From positions 19,212,297 to 19,276,296 of the forward strand of contig NC_135566.1 in assembly GCF_964340395.1 (NCBI RefSeq): DNA of 64,000 nt, written 5' to 3'. This document shows, piece after piece, positions 26,119 to 37,967 of this stretch. The position numbers and the translations under genes are program-made. Origin of the DNA: Glandiceps talaboti. Lineage: Eukaryota; Hemichordata; Enteropneusta; Spengelidae. The notes under the pieces were generated by a model, which had not been told where the DNA came from, searched no databases, and was given only the letters and a program-made list of their open reading frames with translations. Numbering within the stretch: the stretch's first letter is position 1; each line of letters starts with the position of its first letter.

Positions 26119-27400
26119 CTAAACTCAACCCAACGTGTGTTATTTTAGTGTTTATCTTGCATCAATATTTGATCGAATGTCATTGGTGTAACTAACTGAT
26201 TTTTATATCATTTTTATTTCACAATGAAAAGCTGCTAGCTGCAACTATTTTAAAACAATATTTAGTTTTGTAGCTACAGGACCTGGTGATATGCTATCGA
26301 GATCATTCATTCTTGTGTGTGAAATAGTAAGAGTTCACATTCGTGATATAAGAGTTCAGCCATGCTGATATAGTGAGGTCTTGAGACAGTTGTCATTATT
26401 CATATTTCGCTGTATGTTAGATGTACAATACTAATAAATCTTGTCATAATTTCTTGCAAGTGAAGTAAGCTATAAATACTATCAATCACACTTTAGCAAT
26501 GATTACTCGTAATAATTCGGAGGTAATTGTCAGGCATACAATAAGAAGACCAGTGAATCTCATTTTTTCAGACTGAATGATAGTCTAAGAGTATTTGTAA
26601 GCAGACATGTTCATCAGAGCTCACACAGAAATCTTTTATACTTTGTCTTGGGAATAGTACAGGTACACTAAACAATGACATGTACTGCACCTGTCCTTTG
26701 CTAACTTGTTGGGGGGGGGGGGAGTGCACTTGATCCCCTCCTGGGCCCCCTTTCTCTTGATTGGTCGTCTGCTGTTTTCAGCAGGTGAATGCGCATCTTG
26801 GGTTGTTCATTATTCAAATAAGCATTTATAAGGCAAGACACACCCCAATCCGAGACACTTTCAGAACTGGTACCTTGCCGTAGGTAGGGCCTGCACTCAA
26901 CTGCCACTAGATTCAGCCAATTTGCGAGGCATGTGAGTTCATGTAGTTTTAATTCATTATATTTGTGTGTTACTTTAATAATTAGTCCTGCTTAATGAAT
27001 TTTTGTCATGTTCGCCTTATCATGTATACATGTGTATGTATATGTATATGTATATATATATATTTTTTTCTCCCAGTTATGTTTTCAGTCATCTTAATGA
27101 CTGAACCCTCTTATTGTTTTCATTCGCAATATACAATGTTGGGGATCAGGCTAGACTAGCTGTAAGCTATTTCTTGACTCCCCATTTACTCTTCTCTCTT
27201 TTGATTTTTGTTACCATTATTTTGTAATCATTTTATATGCTTGGGTAAATAAACCACTTATACATCTACTAGTAGCTACTTTTAGCTATGTAAACTTTCA
27301 TGTACTTTTCCTTTTTGTATACTCGGCATTGTAGGTTTGTTTCCTATTACAGCCGTTCGCATAAATGTGTTCAGGTTTTATGGTCAAACATGTGTGATAA

Positions 27401-30117
27401 GGGAGCGATCAGTTTTTACGGCCGGGGGTGGGCCGGTAAATCAGAGGGGGGGTGGTTTACCTCAATTTGGGACTCAAAGAAGGGGGGGACATCATTTTTA
27501 TGAGGCGAATAAAGGGAGGGGGGGGGGTCACCTTCTTTTCAACTAAACAAAATCATGAGCCATGCTCCTGTACTTCAATGTCCATACATTTAATATCATA
27601 ACTAGGCCAAAGCCCCTAAGCTCACACAGCTGGGTAGAGTCATTTGTGACCGGCTGCCTCACAATGATATCATAGATAGCACCCTTGGCGTGGAGATTGC
27701 ACATCGTACATACATGTAGAACTTGCATGCGTAGTCATTGTACCGCAATGCATCCTTGGGTCAAACCACCAAAAAAACATCGCTTAGTGTATAGGACACG
27801 CATGCGTACTAGTCATTGAGCCGCTATGCTGCCGCTTGTGGGCGCTGTGCAAGCTATTAAACAAAAAATGTAAGTGCATAAAATAAACCATAAACAAATA
27901 GCTATAAATATACATTCAAATATAACATAAACTCTGTCTCTTGATATATCCAATACATATGGTATGGCGTCACAACACTGCACCATGGCCACCTTTAAGC
28001 AACAGTTATTTGTTAGAAAATTGACTTCTCGCTATTGCACGCCATGAGTTGCATTGTGTCATCTTGTGGTACAAAAACTTGCATGTGTAGCTGTACATGT
28101 AACACATAAGAAATGAAATACCTTAAGATTTACTGGCTCTAAAATCTGTTACTCCATTGACCTGAACATGTTGAATTGTGTACAAACATAACCAATTTAG
28201 GACACTTTGAAATAATATGTGGCAAACACTGTGACTGAAAGTGCCTGACCCAGCCTGTGTCTAGATATTGGATATTCAATGTCCATGTGTATAGTTAGTC
28301 TAGTTCCTATACATTTTGTACATATAATGTATGATAACTATGATCATCTCCATTAGAAGTTCCAAATTGATTTATGGTTGAGATCAATAGTTCAATTTAG
28401 GGTAAAAACTAAATTCTTTTAGTGAGGGGTGGGATGAGAGGAGGTCCTTTATAATGAAAGCTGTTTTATACCCCAACACAAACATTTCTAAAAATGTCAA
28501 ATTGAAAAATGGGAAAAAAATGTGTTATGCATGGCCCTAAAATACATTATTGTGCCAATGAAAAAGCTATTTTTTCCTCACTACATACTGGCTTTGTATT
28601 CATAGCACTACATGATACTACATACTGATTTTAAATTGATTGTGCTGTCTGCAACAATTTTACCAATTTAGTTAGAAGGGGTGAGGAAGGGGTTCTGAGG
28701 CCTTACTAAAAGAATTAGTTTTTTTACCTACTGATCTCACCCCAAATATGTTGATTTATCATACATGTACAAACTATTGTACTGTTACTTGGCATAGCTA
28801 TAGTACGAACTACATGTCTTATCAAAAATAACTTTCCTGTGTTTGTGTTTCACTTCTTCTCTGATACCTGTGACCATCACCAAGTTTAATACATGTTACC
28901 AGGCTACATGTGAAACCCCCTTTTCTCTTGCTATTGTTTTACACCATAAACTACCAAGAAAGAAATATATTCCAAGGTGAACACAATATTAATCGGATTA
29001 CAGAGAATATATATTATGTGAATGACTGATAAACAAAGTTATAAACACAGACTTGTTTGATGATGATCTAGTAAAGGGCTATTTACTGTAGCCAGAACTT
29101 CTATAGTACTGACACGGTGCAAAGTTATGAGAAAAATTAGACTGGAATATCTAGTATCCACATTGAGTGACTGTATACTGAGAGTAAAATTTTGTCAGCA
29201 GATCATAATGTTACATTTCCTTGGTATTAGAGTGTATTTATTTTCAAGGCAATCATGTTGCCAGCAATATACTTTTATATACTGGACAACATAGCCAGTA
29301 GTGAGTGAATTGAATTAGTAATCTCGTTTAGAAACTGCTGTAGTACACAAAACATTTTTATGACATTTTTTAATTTCTATTTTGAAACCAATGACATTTA
29401 TCACATTTCATTATTCAAAACCTTTCAAAATTATCAGTGTGGTCAATGAATGGGGGGTGGGGGGGTGGGGGGTGGGTGGAGTTTTGAGTCAGTGCCATGA
29501 TTAAACTGAACAGTCTAAAGAAAACAATATATTGACTATATGATGTGAACATATCTTTATATGATGTAAACAATTCATTATATGATGCGAGTACATCATT
29601 ATGTGTGACAGTTATTGACATTGGTTTACAAGTATATTAACCCCATTTATAATACTGTACTTGATAATTAGCTGAATTAATAAATATTAATAGTTCACTC
29701 AATCTAAGAGATATCCTAGAACTTTTGGTTACTAAACCATGAATATTTTGTATGTCCGTGAACAGACAATCATACTTTTCATAGGGTTCCTATCTAAAGA
29801 GCTTTATATATGTGAAGCAATGGATTTGGGATAGCAATTTACCAGATACACTTAAAATTACTGAAAATGTAACGTGTAAAATTAACTGCGGAGTGTGCGG
29901 TATTATGCTTTGAGAATAGAGTGTCTTTTGCAAAATCAAAAAGAGTGTTTCTTGTCAACAGATGGAGGGGGGGGGGTCATTGTGTTTTTTTATTTGTCAG
30001 AGTGGGGGTTGGATTGTTTTGTGAATGAATTGCAGGGGGGGGTTCACTATTTTTAAGTACAACATGAACAAAAAGTCACAGGCCCACCCCCGGCCGTAAA
30101 AACTGATCACTCCGGGC
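27401..30117. mobile_element. non-autonomous DNA transposon with G-tract TIRs, element 2
   Basis: The left end GGGAGCGATCAGTTTTTACG and the complement of the right end (ggagtgatcagtttttacgg) match for over 30 bp, including ggccgggggtgggcc. TAA lies at 27,398-27,400 and 30,118-30,120. There is no transposase frame in 2.7 kb. The TIR is related to that of element 1 (GRTCAGTTT..GGCC plus G-tract). A separate inverted repeat is nested at about 28,316-28,774. Confidence 0.75.
28316..28774. mobile_element. inverted-repeat element nested in element 2
   Basis: The left arm has tgtatgataac.., then gagatcaatag, then ggtaaaaactaaattctttt and agtgaggggtg. The right arm carries their complements in reverse order (caccccttctaac side, aaaagaattagtttttttac, gatctcacc, tatcatacatgtac). 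Arms are about 100 bp with indels. Confidence 0.6.
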
Positions 30118-30488
30118 TAAAGGCCGCATTTAATCAAGTAACATCAACAACAAATGAGATAAGTACCGTCTGTCCAACTAGTGTTGTACCACCATGGGTG
30201 GGCACAGCCCATCTCGTCCACCAATGAATCCTGGACATGTGTTCAACCTGATAGTGTAGTCCTACATGTACTTGCATATGTAGTAAGACGTCCCTTCGTT
30301 CTCCGAAGGCGTGCACAGTGACGAACAGATTGACAAAACACTGTATACAGTTTATATGTCTGTACAACTTGATCAGGATGAATACATGTATCAATTCATT
30401 GGAAAGATGGTATTCATCTTAATCTTGCTGCTAGACGTTCGGGCTTTCTTCCGATACAATAAAGCGAACGAAGTTCGCAGTGAAGGCT

Positions 30489-30690
30489 TGCGCCCTCATC
30501 GATCACATATAATAGGGCTAACCTTTCGTTAATGTGTTAGGCTTCGTGATCGATGAGGGCGCACAGTACAGGGATACTCGTATACGAGTACAATTATGCA
30601 GTAGATACATACAAAACAATCTATAGCTAAAACAATAAAGTTTTAGCTATTTATGCGAAGCTTCGAGGACTGTGAGAGAGTCTAGCCTGA
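30489..30690 (-). repeat. dispersed repeat with a CCCTCATCGATCAC palindrome
   Basis: TTGCGCCCTCATCGATCAC and GTGATCGATGAGGGCGCAC form an inverted repeat (30,489-30,573). The region then continues through tgcagtag and gcgaagcttcgaggactgt. The reverse complement matches 51,030-51,180 and 53,535-53,600 (cgccctcatccatcac, agggctaacctttcgtt, cataat.gtactcg). Confidence 0.65.
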
Positions 30691-31997
30691 CATATATAAA
30701 TGTTAATTACATTTAATACTTAATAATTTTCTGAAAATAAACCATTGGAAAATACCGTTTGTCAAATGCTTTTGTGGTTCAGAAGTAGTCAGACCGGCCT
30801 GCTTGTACTACCTTCACACATAATCTCACAACCGTATGTTTTTGTTATTGTTCAGGCCGTTTGACATGATATGGTTTATGGCTTCACAAACAAATGGGCT
30901 CACGCATGATTAGAAGCAAATTAAATCTCAAGAGAAGTCTGAACATTCAGACCTCAGGAGTAGTCGTTTACCCTGTAGTTTGCAACAATGTCTACTTCAT
31001 TTACCTACCATAAATTTAATCATGAGGCAGTCAATAGCCAAGCAAGTGTTTGTATCTGCCAAAATATCTCCAAATAGGAAAGTTGACTTGAAGTTGAAAG
31101 TTGAAAATAACATAGCCATACAGTAACTTGGGTAATATTGGCTGATACCTGTAGTGTACTATTGGTAGCATGCTGTTTTGCAGCTGTTTTACAGTGCCAA
31201 TCAACATGAATTAGGTCAGCCGTCACTGTGCCGATGGATATATGGTAGTGATATGGGGCAAGTGTCAGATCTCAGCAGGGGCATGAGGCAACAATATCTG
31301 GTGAAATCCGAAAATAAGAAAAATGATAATGATATACATGTAGTAAAAGCCCAAGACAGATGAATGTGTATGAGTTATATATTTACATACTTGCTCCTCT
31401 ATTTCTAATATATTTTATAAGCTTATAACATGTTTACACATATTTGGTACGGTGGATATAAGCCAAAAATGTTGGAAAAACCGGCGTCGTGAAATGCATG
31501 AACATGTACATTTTCTGATCTTACAAAAATGAGAGCATTCTAATCTCTAATTGCAGAATAAGTTTATAATATGGTAGACAAATGTGTTTGTAATGATTTT
31601 TTGTTATCAAGATTAAAAGGAACATAACCAACAAGATCAAGATGCACATGCAAATTCGATGTTTTAAATAGTAGTATTGCACGCTTGCACTTGAAAGATG
31701 CCAGCTGATGCACTGCTCTACTAGAGCTCAAACGCATTCATATAAATAGTTCTGTTTATATATCCCTGATTCCTAGTAAATGAGCAAACTCAGCAAACAC
31801 TCAGCTCATAGAGGTTCAATTATCAAATTCCAGTGTATGCATGGACATTAGCCAAGATTCAAATCAATCGAACTCATGGTCGAGTGACAAGAAGAAGTAA
31901 ATTCAACAATTTTGAGTGTAAACTTTACAATTTGGATGAATTTTATATCATTCAATAAATAAATAAATTTATTCTCTCTTTTATTTATTCACTTTAG

Positions 31998-32075
31998 GAT
32001 TGGACTACAAGGACATCGAAGATGGTGTGAAGACCGGAGCTGGATGGATGTGACAAGACTCCAAACGCCACAGAA
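31998..32075 (+). pseudogene. diverged 78 bp array exon with two frame-shifting indels
   Basis: It is flanked by tttattcactttag and gtgagtcaacattctt, like the array units. It is the same length (78 bp), but has an inserted C near base 8 and a deleted base near 59. The array frame therefore hits TGA at codon 11 when spliced in phase 0. Read one base later it is open and recovers QGHRRWCEDRSWMDV, matching the repeat core. Flanking intron sequence (31,890-32,140) is also homologous to the array unit. Confidence 0.7.
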
Positions 32076-32211
32076 GTGAGTCAACATTCTTAATTTTAAA
32101 TTAAGTTGAATTTCATCAAGGTGTTATTGGACAATATTAGGGGTAGACCATTTGATATGGGGGGGGGCGCTTGGAAGATTGGTGGATTTGTTTGTATTTA
32201 GTGGGTGGAAG

Positions 32212-32247
32212 TTTGTGTGTGTATCTGTCTGTGTGTGTGTCTGTCTG
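32212..32247. repeat. GT/CTGT microsatellite
   Basis: About 36 bp of GT and CTGT repeats heading the tandem repeat downstream. Confidence 0.8.
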
Positions 32248-32254
32248 TGTCATC

Positions 32255-32935
32255 GTTTTCTCCATAATGGCTTGCTCAATTCAAACGGAATTTTGAAGAC
32301 ATATTCCGTAGGGTAATGGCAAGACTTGATTAGGTTTTGGTAAAAATCTCAGGAATATTAATGAGCAATCTACGTAACTAATGATTTTCGGTAATTAGGC
32401 TATATCTCAAGAATGTACGCTTCAAATTCATTATAACTTGGTACACAAACATTTGCGATACCAAAGTGCACCTGTCCTGAAAATATTACTAATGTAGCTT
32501 TTATTTTTAATAAGTTATTGGCATTTTTCGATTGGCCACAAAAAAAAAAAAAGTTTCTGTCAGGAAATGTCGTCTAAAGTGGTGTGACTTGATCACCATT
32601 TTTTAAAACACGACTGGCTCAATTCAAACAAAATTTATTGCATGTGTTCTGTAGGGTAGTGACAAGAACTGATTAGGTTTCGGTAAACATCCCAAGAATA
32701 TTAACGAGAAATTTACATAATTAATGGTTTTCGGTAATTAGGCTATATCTCAAGAATGCACACTTCAAATTCAATATAATTTGATACATGCATTTGCGAT
32801 ACCAAAGCACACTTTTCCTGAAAAAATTATTGATGTAGCTTTTAGTTTTAATCAATTATTGGCATATTTTTGTAGGCCACTAAAAAGGAAAAAATAGTTT
32901 CGCGTCGGGAAATGTTGTCGAAACAATGCGCTTAT
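32255..32935 (+). repeat. two tandem copies of a ~340 bp repeat
   Basis: Both copies share 'ctcaattcaaac', 'gtagggta.tg.caaga', 'gattaggtttcggtaaa', 'taattaggctatatctcaag' and 'gcgataccaaag', offset by about 340 bp. The repeat sits within the intron sequence between the 31,998 exon and the main array. Confidence 0.85.
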
Positions 32936-33430
32936 TTTTTTTCCATTCTCAACAAATGTCACAGTACATGTTGCGGTAGGCCAGGAGATCACTAACAGCA
33001 ATGAGCAAATAGCAAGCAATGAGAAAAAATAACTTATTTTATATGTTCTGTTGTATTCCAACAATTGTCTGTAGGAATGATAATCTCAAAACTTTGCCCT
33101 TACAGAAGGCATTCAGTTTAAATCTGGTTTTCCTTCGCCTATGCTGGCAACTTTTTTTTCTTTCTTTCTTTGAGATATCCAATTTTTTTTCCATCAATGT
33201 TGAACACCTACTTTTGTTGCCACAATTTTCTGTTTGGTTTTCATACAGGGTAATACAAAGAGTAAAAAGATGCTGTTCTATCACACACAGATTATATTTA
33301 GAAAACTACATATTTCAATACATGTTTGATTTTCAATAAAATAAACATCATTGACAGTTTTTATGCCATGGTATGATGACACACTGAAAACTCAAATCGG
33401 AAACTTGATTGGTGAGCTCAAACATTCAGA

Positions 33431-34302
33431 CAGACCAGTAAGTTTCTCCAGCCTGGGGGGAATAGGGGTTGGTCAGTGTTTTTTCCATTGGGCCGACAAA
33501 AAGTCACTGACCCCCGTGAATAAAGTTTCATAGCATCTTGACAGTAAGCTGTAGAGGGAAGAGCTTTGAGACTTGGCTATATCCCCCTCTTGTGTGAGTG
33601 TGTGTGTGTGAGGGGGAGGGGGGGGGGGTTCTAGGGGGTCTCCCTAGAAGCCCTGGAGAAGTTTTACTCCTAAAGGCAATTTTCAGGTTATTCAGTCACT
33701 TTCAGACAATAATTTTCAAGCTTTACAAGACAGCTCTAACATGTAAAAAGCAACTACATAAGGTTGACACATTTTTGAAATAAAGTTTCATAGCATCTTG
33801 ACAGTAAGTGATGAGGGAAAGAACTTTGATTTGAGACAGGGACATGTCTACCTCTTATGGGGGTCCTAGGGATCTCCCCCTAGAAGCTTTTGAAGGTTTT
33901 TTTTGCCAATTTTGGTGATTCTTATTGTTGGTTTAACAAATGAGTGGCCTCTGGGGTGATGGAGTTCAAGGGGTTTCCCCCTGGCAGATCTGGAGTTTTT
34001 TGTTTCTATTTCGGCAATTGTCACGTTATTCATAGCCTCTGAGGTAATTTTGTCAAGCTTCGAAAAGCTAAAGTACATATAACTTTTTAGTCCCCGTTGG
34101 ATGAAGTACGGGACGGACTTATGGATTGCGATCCATGCATACGTCTGTGCATGCGTCCGTCTGTCTGTCCGTCAGTCCGGAACATTTTTATGTATAGTTA
34201 TGTTTGAACCCTTACTTGAATAATATTCAAAAAGTTTACGAAAGAAACAGACAAGAACAAATTTATATATGTACCGCAAGCCAACGAAACTGTCTGGTCA
34301 TT
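33431..34302. mobile_element. shorter, decayed copy of G-tract element 1
   Basis: The left end (accagtaagtttctccagcc then tgggggg) and gggccgacaaaaagtcactg match 22,418 onward. The interior has the same 'catcttgacagtaag' and 'ggtctccctagaagccctgg' units. The right end (gaaactgtctggtca) is a decayed TIR. An unrelated CCGT..CCGTCTGTCTGTCCGTC tract (~34,100-34,180) lies inside. Confidence 0.7.
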
Positions 34303-34707
34303 GACATTTGTTTGAAAATGTTTGTCGTGATCTGACAACAGTCCGAGTTGGAGAGATATGAGCATGACAAACAGTACACTGGAACTTGTGCGTCATTTCC
34401 CTGCCAAGACATTTTTTTTTACTCCATCTCTTTTTTCCATCACCCACTCATATCCGGATTTTTTTCAAGCTACTCCATTTGGCATCTTTTGAATACCAAT
34501 CATGTGACAAGTAGGAACAACCTTTAGTTCATGAGTACTTTCTAGCTGAATTAAGTAATATTTTCTGGAGTAAAATAGTTATGATATTGAAGTAATATTT
34601 TTAAAAGTTCATAGTAAGTAATTGCAATTTTATGCGTTAATGTTACAATTTGAATGAATTTTATTTCATTTAATAAATACATTTATTCTCTTATTTATTC
34701 ACTTCAG

Positions 34708-37700
34708 GATTGGATACAAGGCCACGGAAGATGGCACAAAGACCGGACCTGGATGGATGTGACAACGACTGCAAACGCCACAGAAGTGAGTCAACATTCT
34801 TAATTTTAAAATTACTCGACATCAAGATATTATTGAGCAATATTTTTCTGCCGTCATCCATAGAAAATACAAGTTATCTAAGGGGGAAATGGCCTTTTGA
34901 ATACCAATCATGTGACAAGTAGGAACAACCTTAGTTCATGAGTACTTTCTACCTGAATTAAGTAATATTTTCGGGAGTAAAATAGTTATGATATTGAAGT
35001 AATATTTTTAAAAGGTCAGAGTAAGTAATTGCAATTTTGAGCGTAAATATTACAATTTGAATGAATTTTATTTCATTTAATAAATACATTTATCCTCTTA
35101 TTTATTCACTTCAGGATTGGATACAAGGCCACGGAAGATGGCACGAAGACCGGACCTGGATGGATGTGACAACGACTGCAAACGCCACAGAAGTGAGTCA
35201 ACATTCTTAATTTTAAAATTACTCGACATCAAGATATTATTGAGCAATATTTTTCTGCCTTCATCCATAGAAAATACAAGTTATCTAAGGGGGGAAGTGG
35301 CCTTTTGAATACCAATCATGTGACAAGCAGGAACAACCTTAGTTCATGAGTACTTTCTACCTGAATTAAGTAATATTTTCTGGAGTAACATAGTTATGAT
35401 ATTGAAGTAATATTTTTAAAAGGTCAGAGTAAGTAATTGCAATTTTAAGCGTTAATGTTACAATTTGAATGAATTTTATTTCATTTAATAGTACATTTAT
35501 CCTCTTATTTATTCACTTCAGGATTGGATACAAGGCCACGGAAGATGGCACGAAGACCGGACCTGGATGGATGTGACAACGACTGCAAACGCCACAGAAG
35601 TGAGTCAACATTCTTAATTTTAAAATTACTCGACATCAAGATATTATTGAGCAATATTTTTCTGCCTTCATCCATAGAAAATACAAGTTATCTAAGGGGG
35701 GAAGTGGCCTTTTGAATACCAATCATGTGACAAACAGGAACAACCTTAGTTCATGAGTACTTTCTACCTGAATTAAGTAATATTTTCTGGAGTAACATAG
35801 TTATGATATTGAAGTAATATTTTTAAAAGGTCAGAGTAAGTAATTGCAATTTTAAGCGTTAATGTTACAATTTGAATGAATTTTATTTCATTTAATAAAT
35901 ACATTTATTCTCTTATTTATCCACTTCAGGATTGGATACAAGGCCACGGAAGATGGCACGAAGACCGGACCTGGATGGATGTGACAACGACTGCAAACGC
36001 CACAGAAGTGAGTCAACATTCTTAATTTTAAAATTACTCGACATCAAGATATTATTGAGCAATATTTTTCTGCCTTCATCCATAGAAAATACAAGTTATC
36101 TAAGGGGGGAAGTGGCCTTTTGAATACCAATCATGTGACAAGTAGGAACAACCTTAGTTCATGAGTACTTTCTACCTGAATTAAGTAATATTTTCCGGAG
36201 TAACATAGTTATGATATTGAAGTAATATTTTTAAAAGGTCAGAGTAAGTAATTGCAATTTTAAGCGTTAATGTTACAATTTGAATGAATTTTATTTCATT
36301 TAATAAATACATTTATTCTCTTATTTATTCACTTCAGGATTGGATACAAGGCCACGGAAGATGGCACAAAGACCGGACCTGGATGGATGTGACAACGACT
36401 GCAAACGCCACAGAAGTGAGTCAACATTCTTAATTTTAAAATTACTCGACATCAAGATATTATTGAGCAATATTTTTCTGCCGTCATCCATAGAAAATAC
36501 AAGTTATCTAAGGGGGAAATGGCCTTTTGAATACCAATCATGTGACAAGTAGGAACAACCTTAGTTCATGAGTACTTTCTACCTGAATTAAGTAATATTT
36601 TCGGGAGTAAAATAGTTATGATATTGAAGTAATATTTTTAAAAGGTCAGAGTAAGTAATTGCAATTTTGAGCGTAAATATTACAATTTGAATGAATTTTA
36701 TTTCATTTAATAAATACATTTATCCTCTTATTTATTCACTTCAGGATTGGATACAAGGCCACGGAAGATGGCACGAAGACCGGACCTGGATGGATGTGAC
36801 AACGACTGCAAACGCCACAGAAGTGAGTCAACATTCTTAATTTTAAAATTACTCGACATCAAGATATTATTGAGCAATATTTTTCTGCCTTCATCCATAG
36901 AAAATACAAGTTATCTAAGGGGGGAAGTGGCCTTTTGAATACCAATCATGTGACAAGCAGGAACAACCTTAGTTCATGAGTACTTTCTACCTGAATTAAG
37001 TAATATTTTCTGGAGTAACATAGTTATGATATTGAAGTAATATTTTTAAAAGGTCAGAGTAAGTAATTGCAATTTTAAGCGTTAATGTTACAATTTGAAT
37101 GAATTTTATTTCATTTAATAGTACATTTATCCTCTTATTTATTCACTTCAGGATTGGATACAAGGCCACGGAAGATGGCACGAAGACCGGACCTGGATGG
37201 ATGTGACAACGACTGCAAACGCCACAGAAGTGAGTCAACATTCTTAATTTTAAAATTACTCGACATCAAGATATTATTGAGCAATATTTTTCTGCCTTCA
37301 TCCATAGAAAATACAAGTTATCTAAGGGGGGAAGTGGCCTTTTGAATACCAATCATGTGACAAACAGGAACAACCTTAGTTCATGAGTACTTTCTACCTG
37401 AATTAAGTAATATTTTCTGGAGTAACATAGTTATGATATTGAAGTAATATTTTTAAAAGGTCAGAGTAAGTAATTGCAATTTTAAGCGTTAATGTTACAA
37501 TTTGAATGAATTTTATTTCATTTAATAAATACATTTATTCTCTTATTTATTCACTTCAGGATTGGATACAAGGCCACGGAAGATGGCACGAAGACCGGAC
37601 CTGGATGGATGTGACAACGACTGCAAACGCCACAGAAGTGAGTCAACATTCTTAATTTTAAAATTACTCGACATCAAGATATTATTGAGCAATATTTTTC

Positions 37701-37967
37701 TGCCTTCATCCATAGAAAATACAAGTTATCTAAGGGGGGAAGTGGCCTTTTGAATACCAATCATGTGACAAGTAGGAACAACCTTAGTTCATGAGTACTT
37801 TCTACCTGAATTAAGTAATATTTTCCGGAGTAACATAGTTATGATATTGAAGTAATATTTTTAAAAGGTCAGAGTAAGTAATTGCAATTTTAAGCGTTAA
37901 TGTTACAATTTGAATGAATTTTATTTCATTTAATAAATACATTTATTCTCTTATTTATTCACTTCAG
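34708..37967 (+). repeat. higher-order repeat: a 4-unit 1,630 bp block twice
   Basis: Units 1-4 (34,708-36,337) and 5-8 (36,338-37,967) share the same spacing (407, 407, 408, 408). They also share private variants: GCACAAAG in the first exon, ccgtcatcc and gggggaaatgg in its intron, gtgacaagcagg in the second, caaacagg in the third and ttttccgg in the fourth. The only difference I saw is tatccacttcag against tattcacttcag. Confidence 0.85.
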
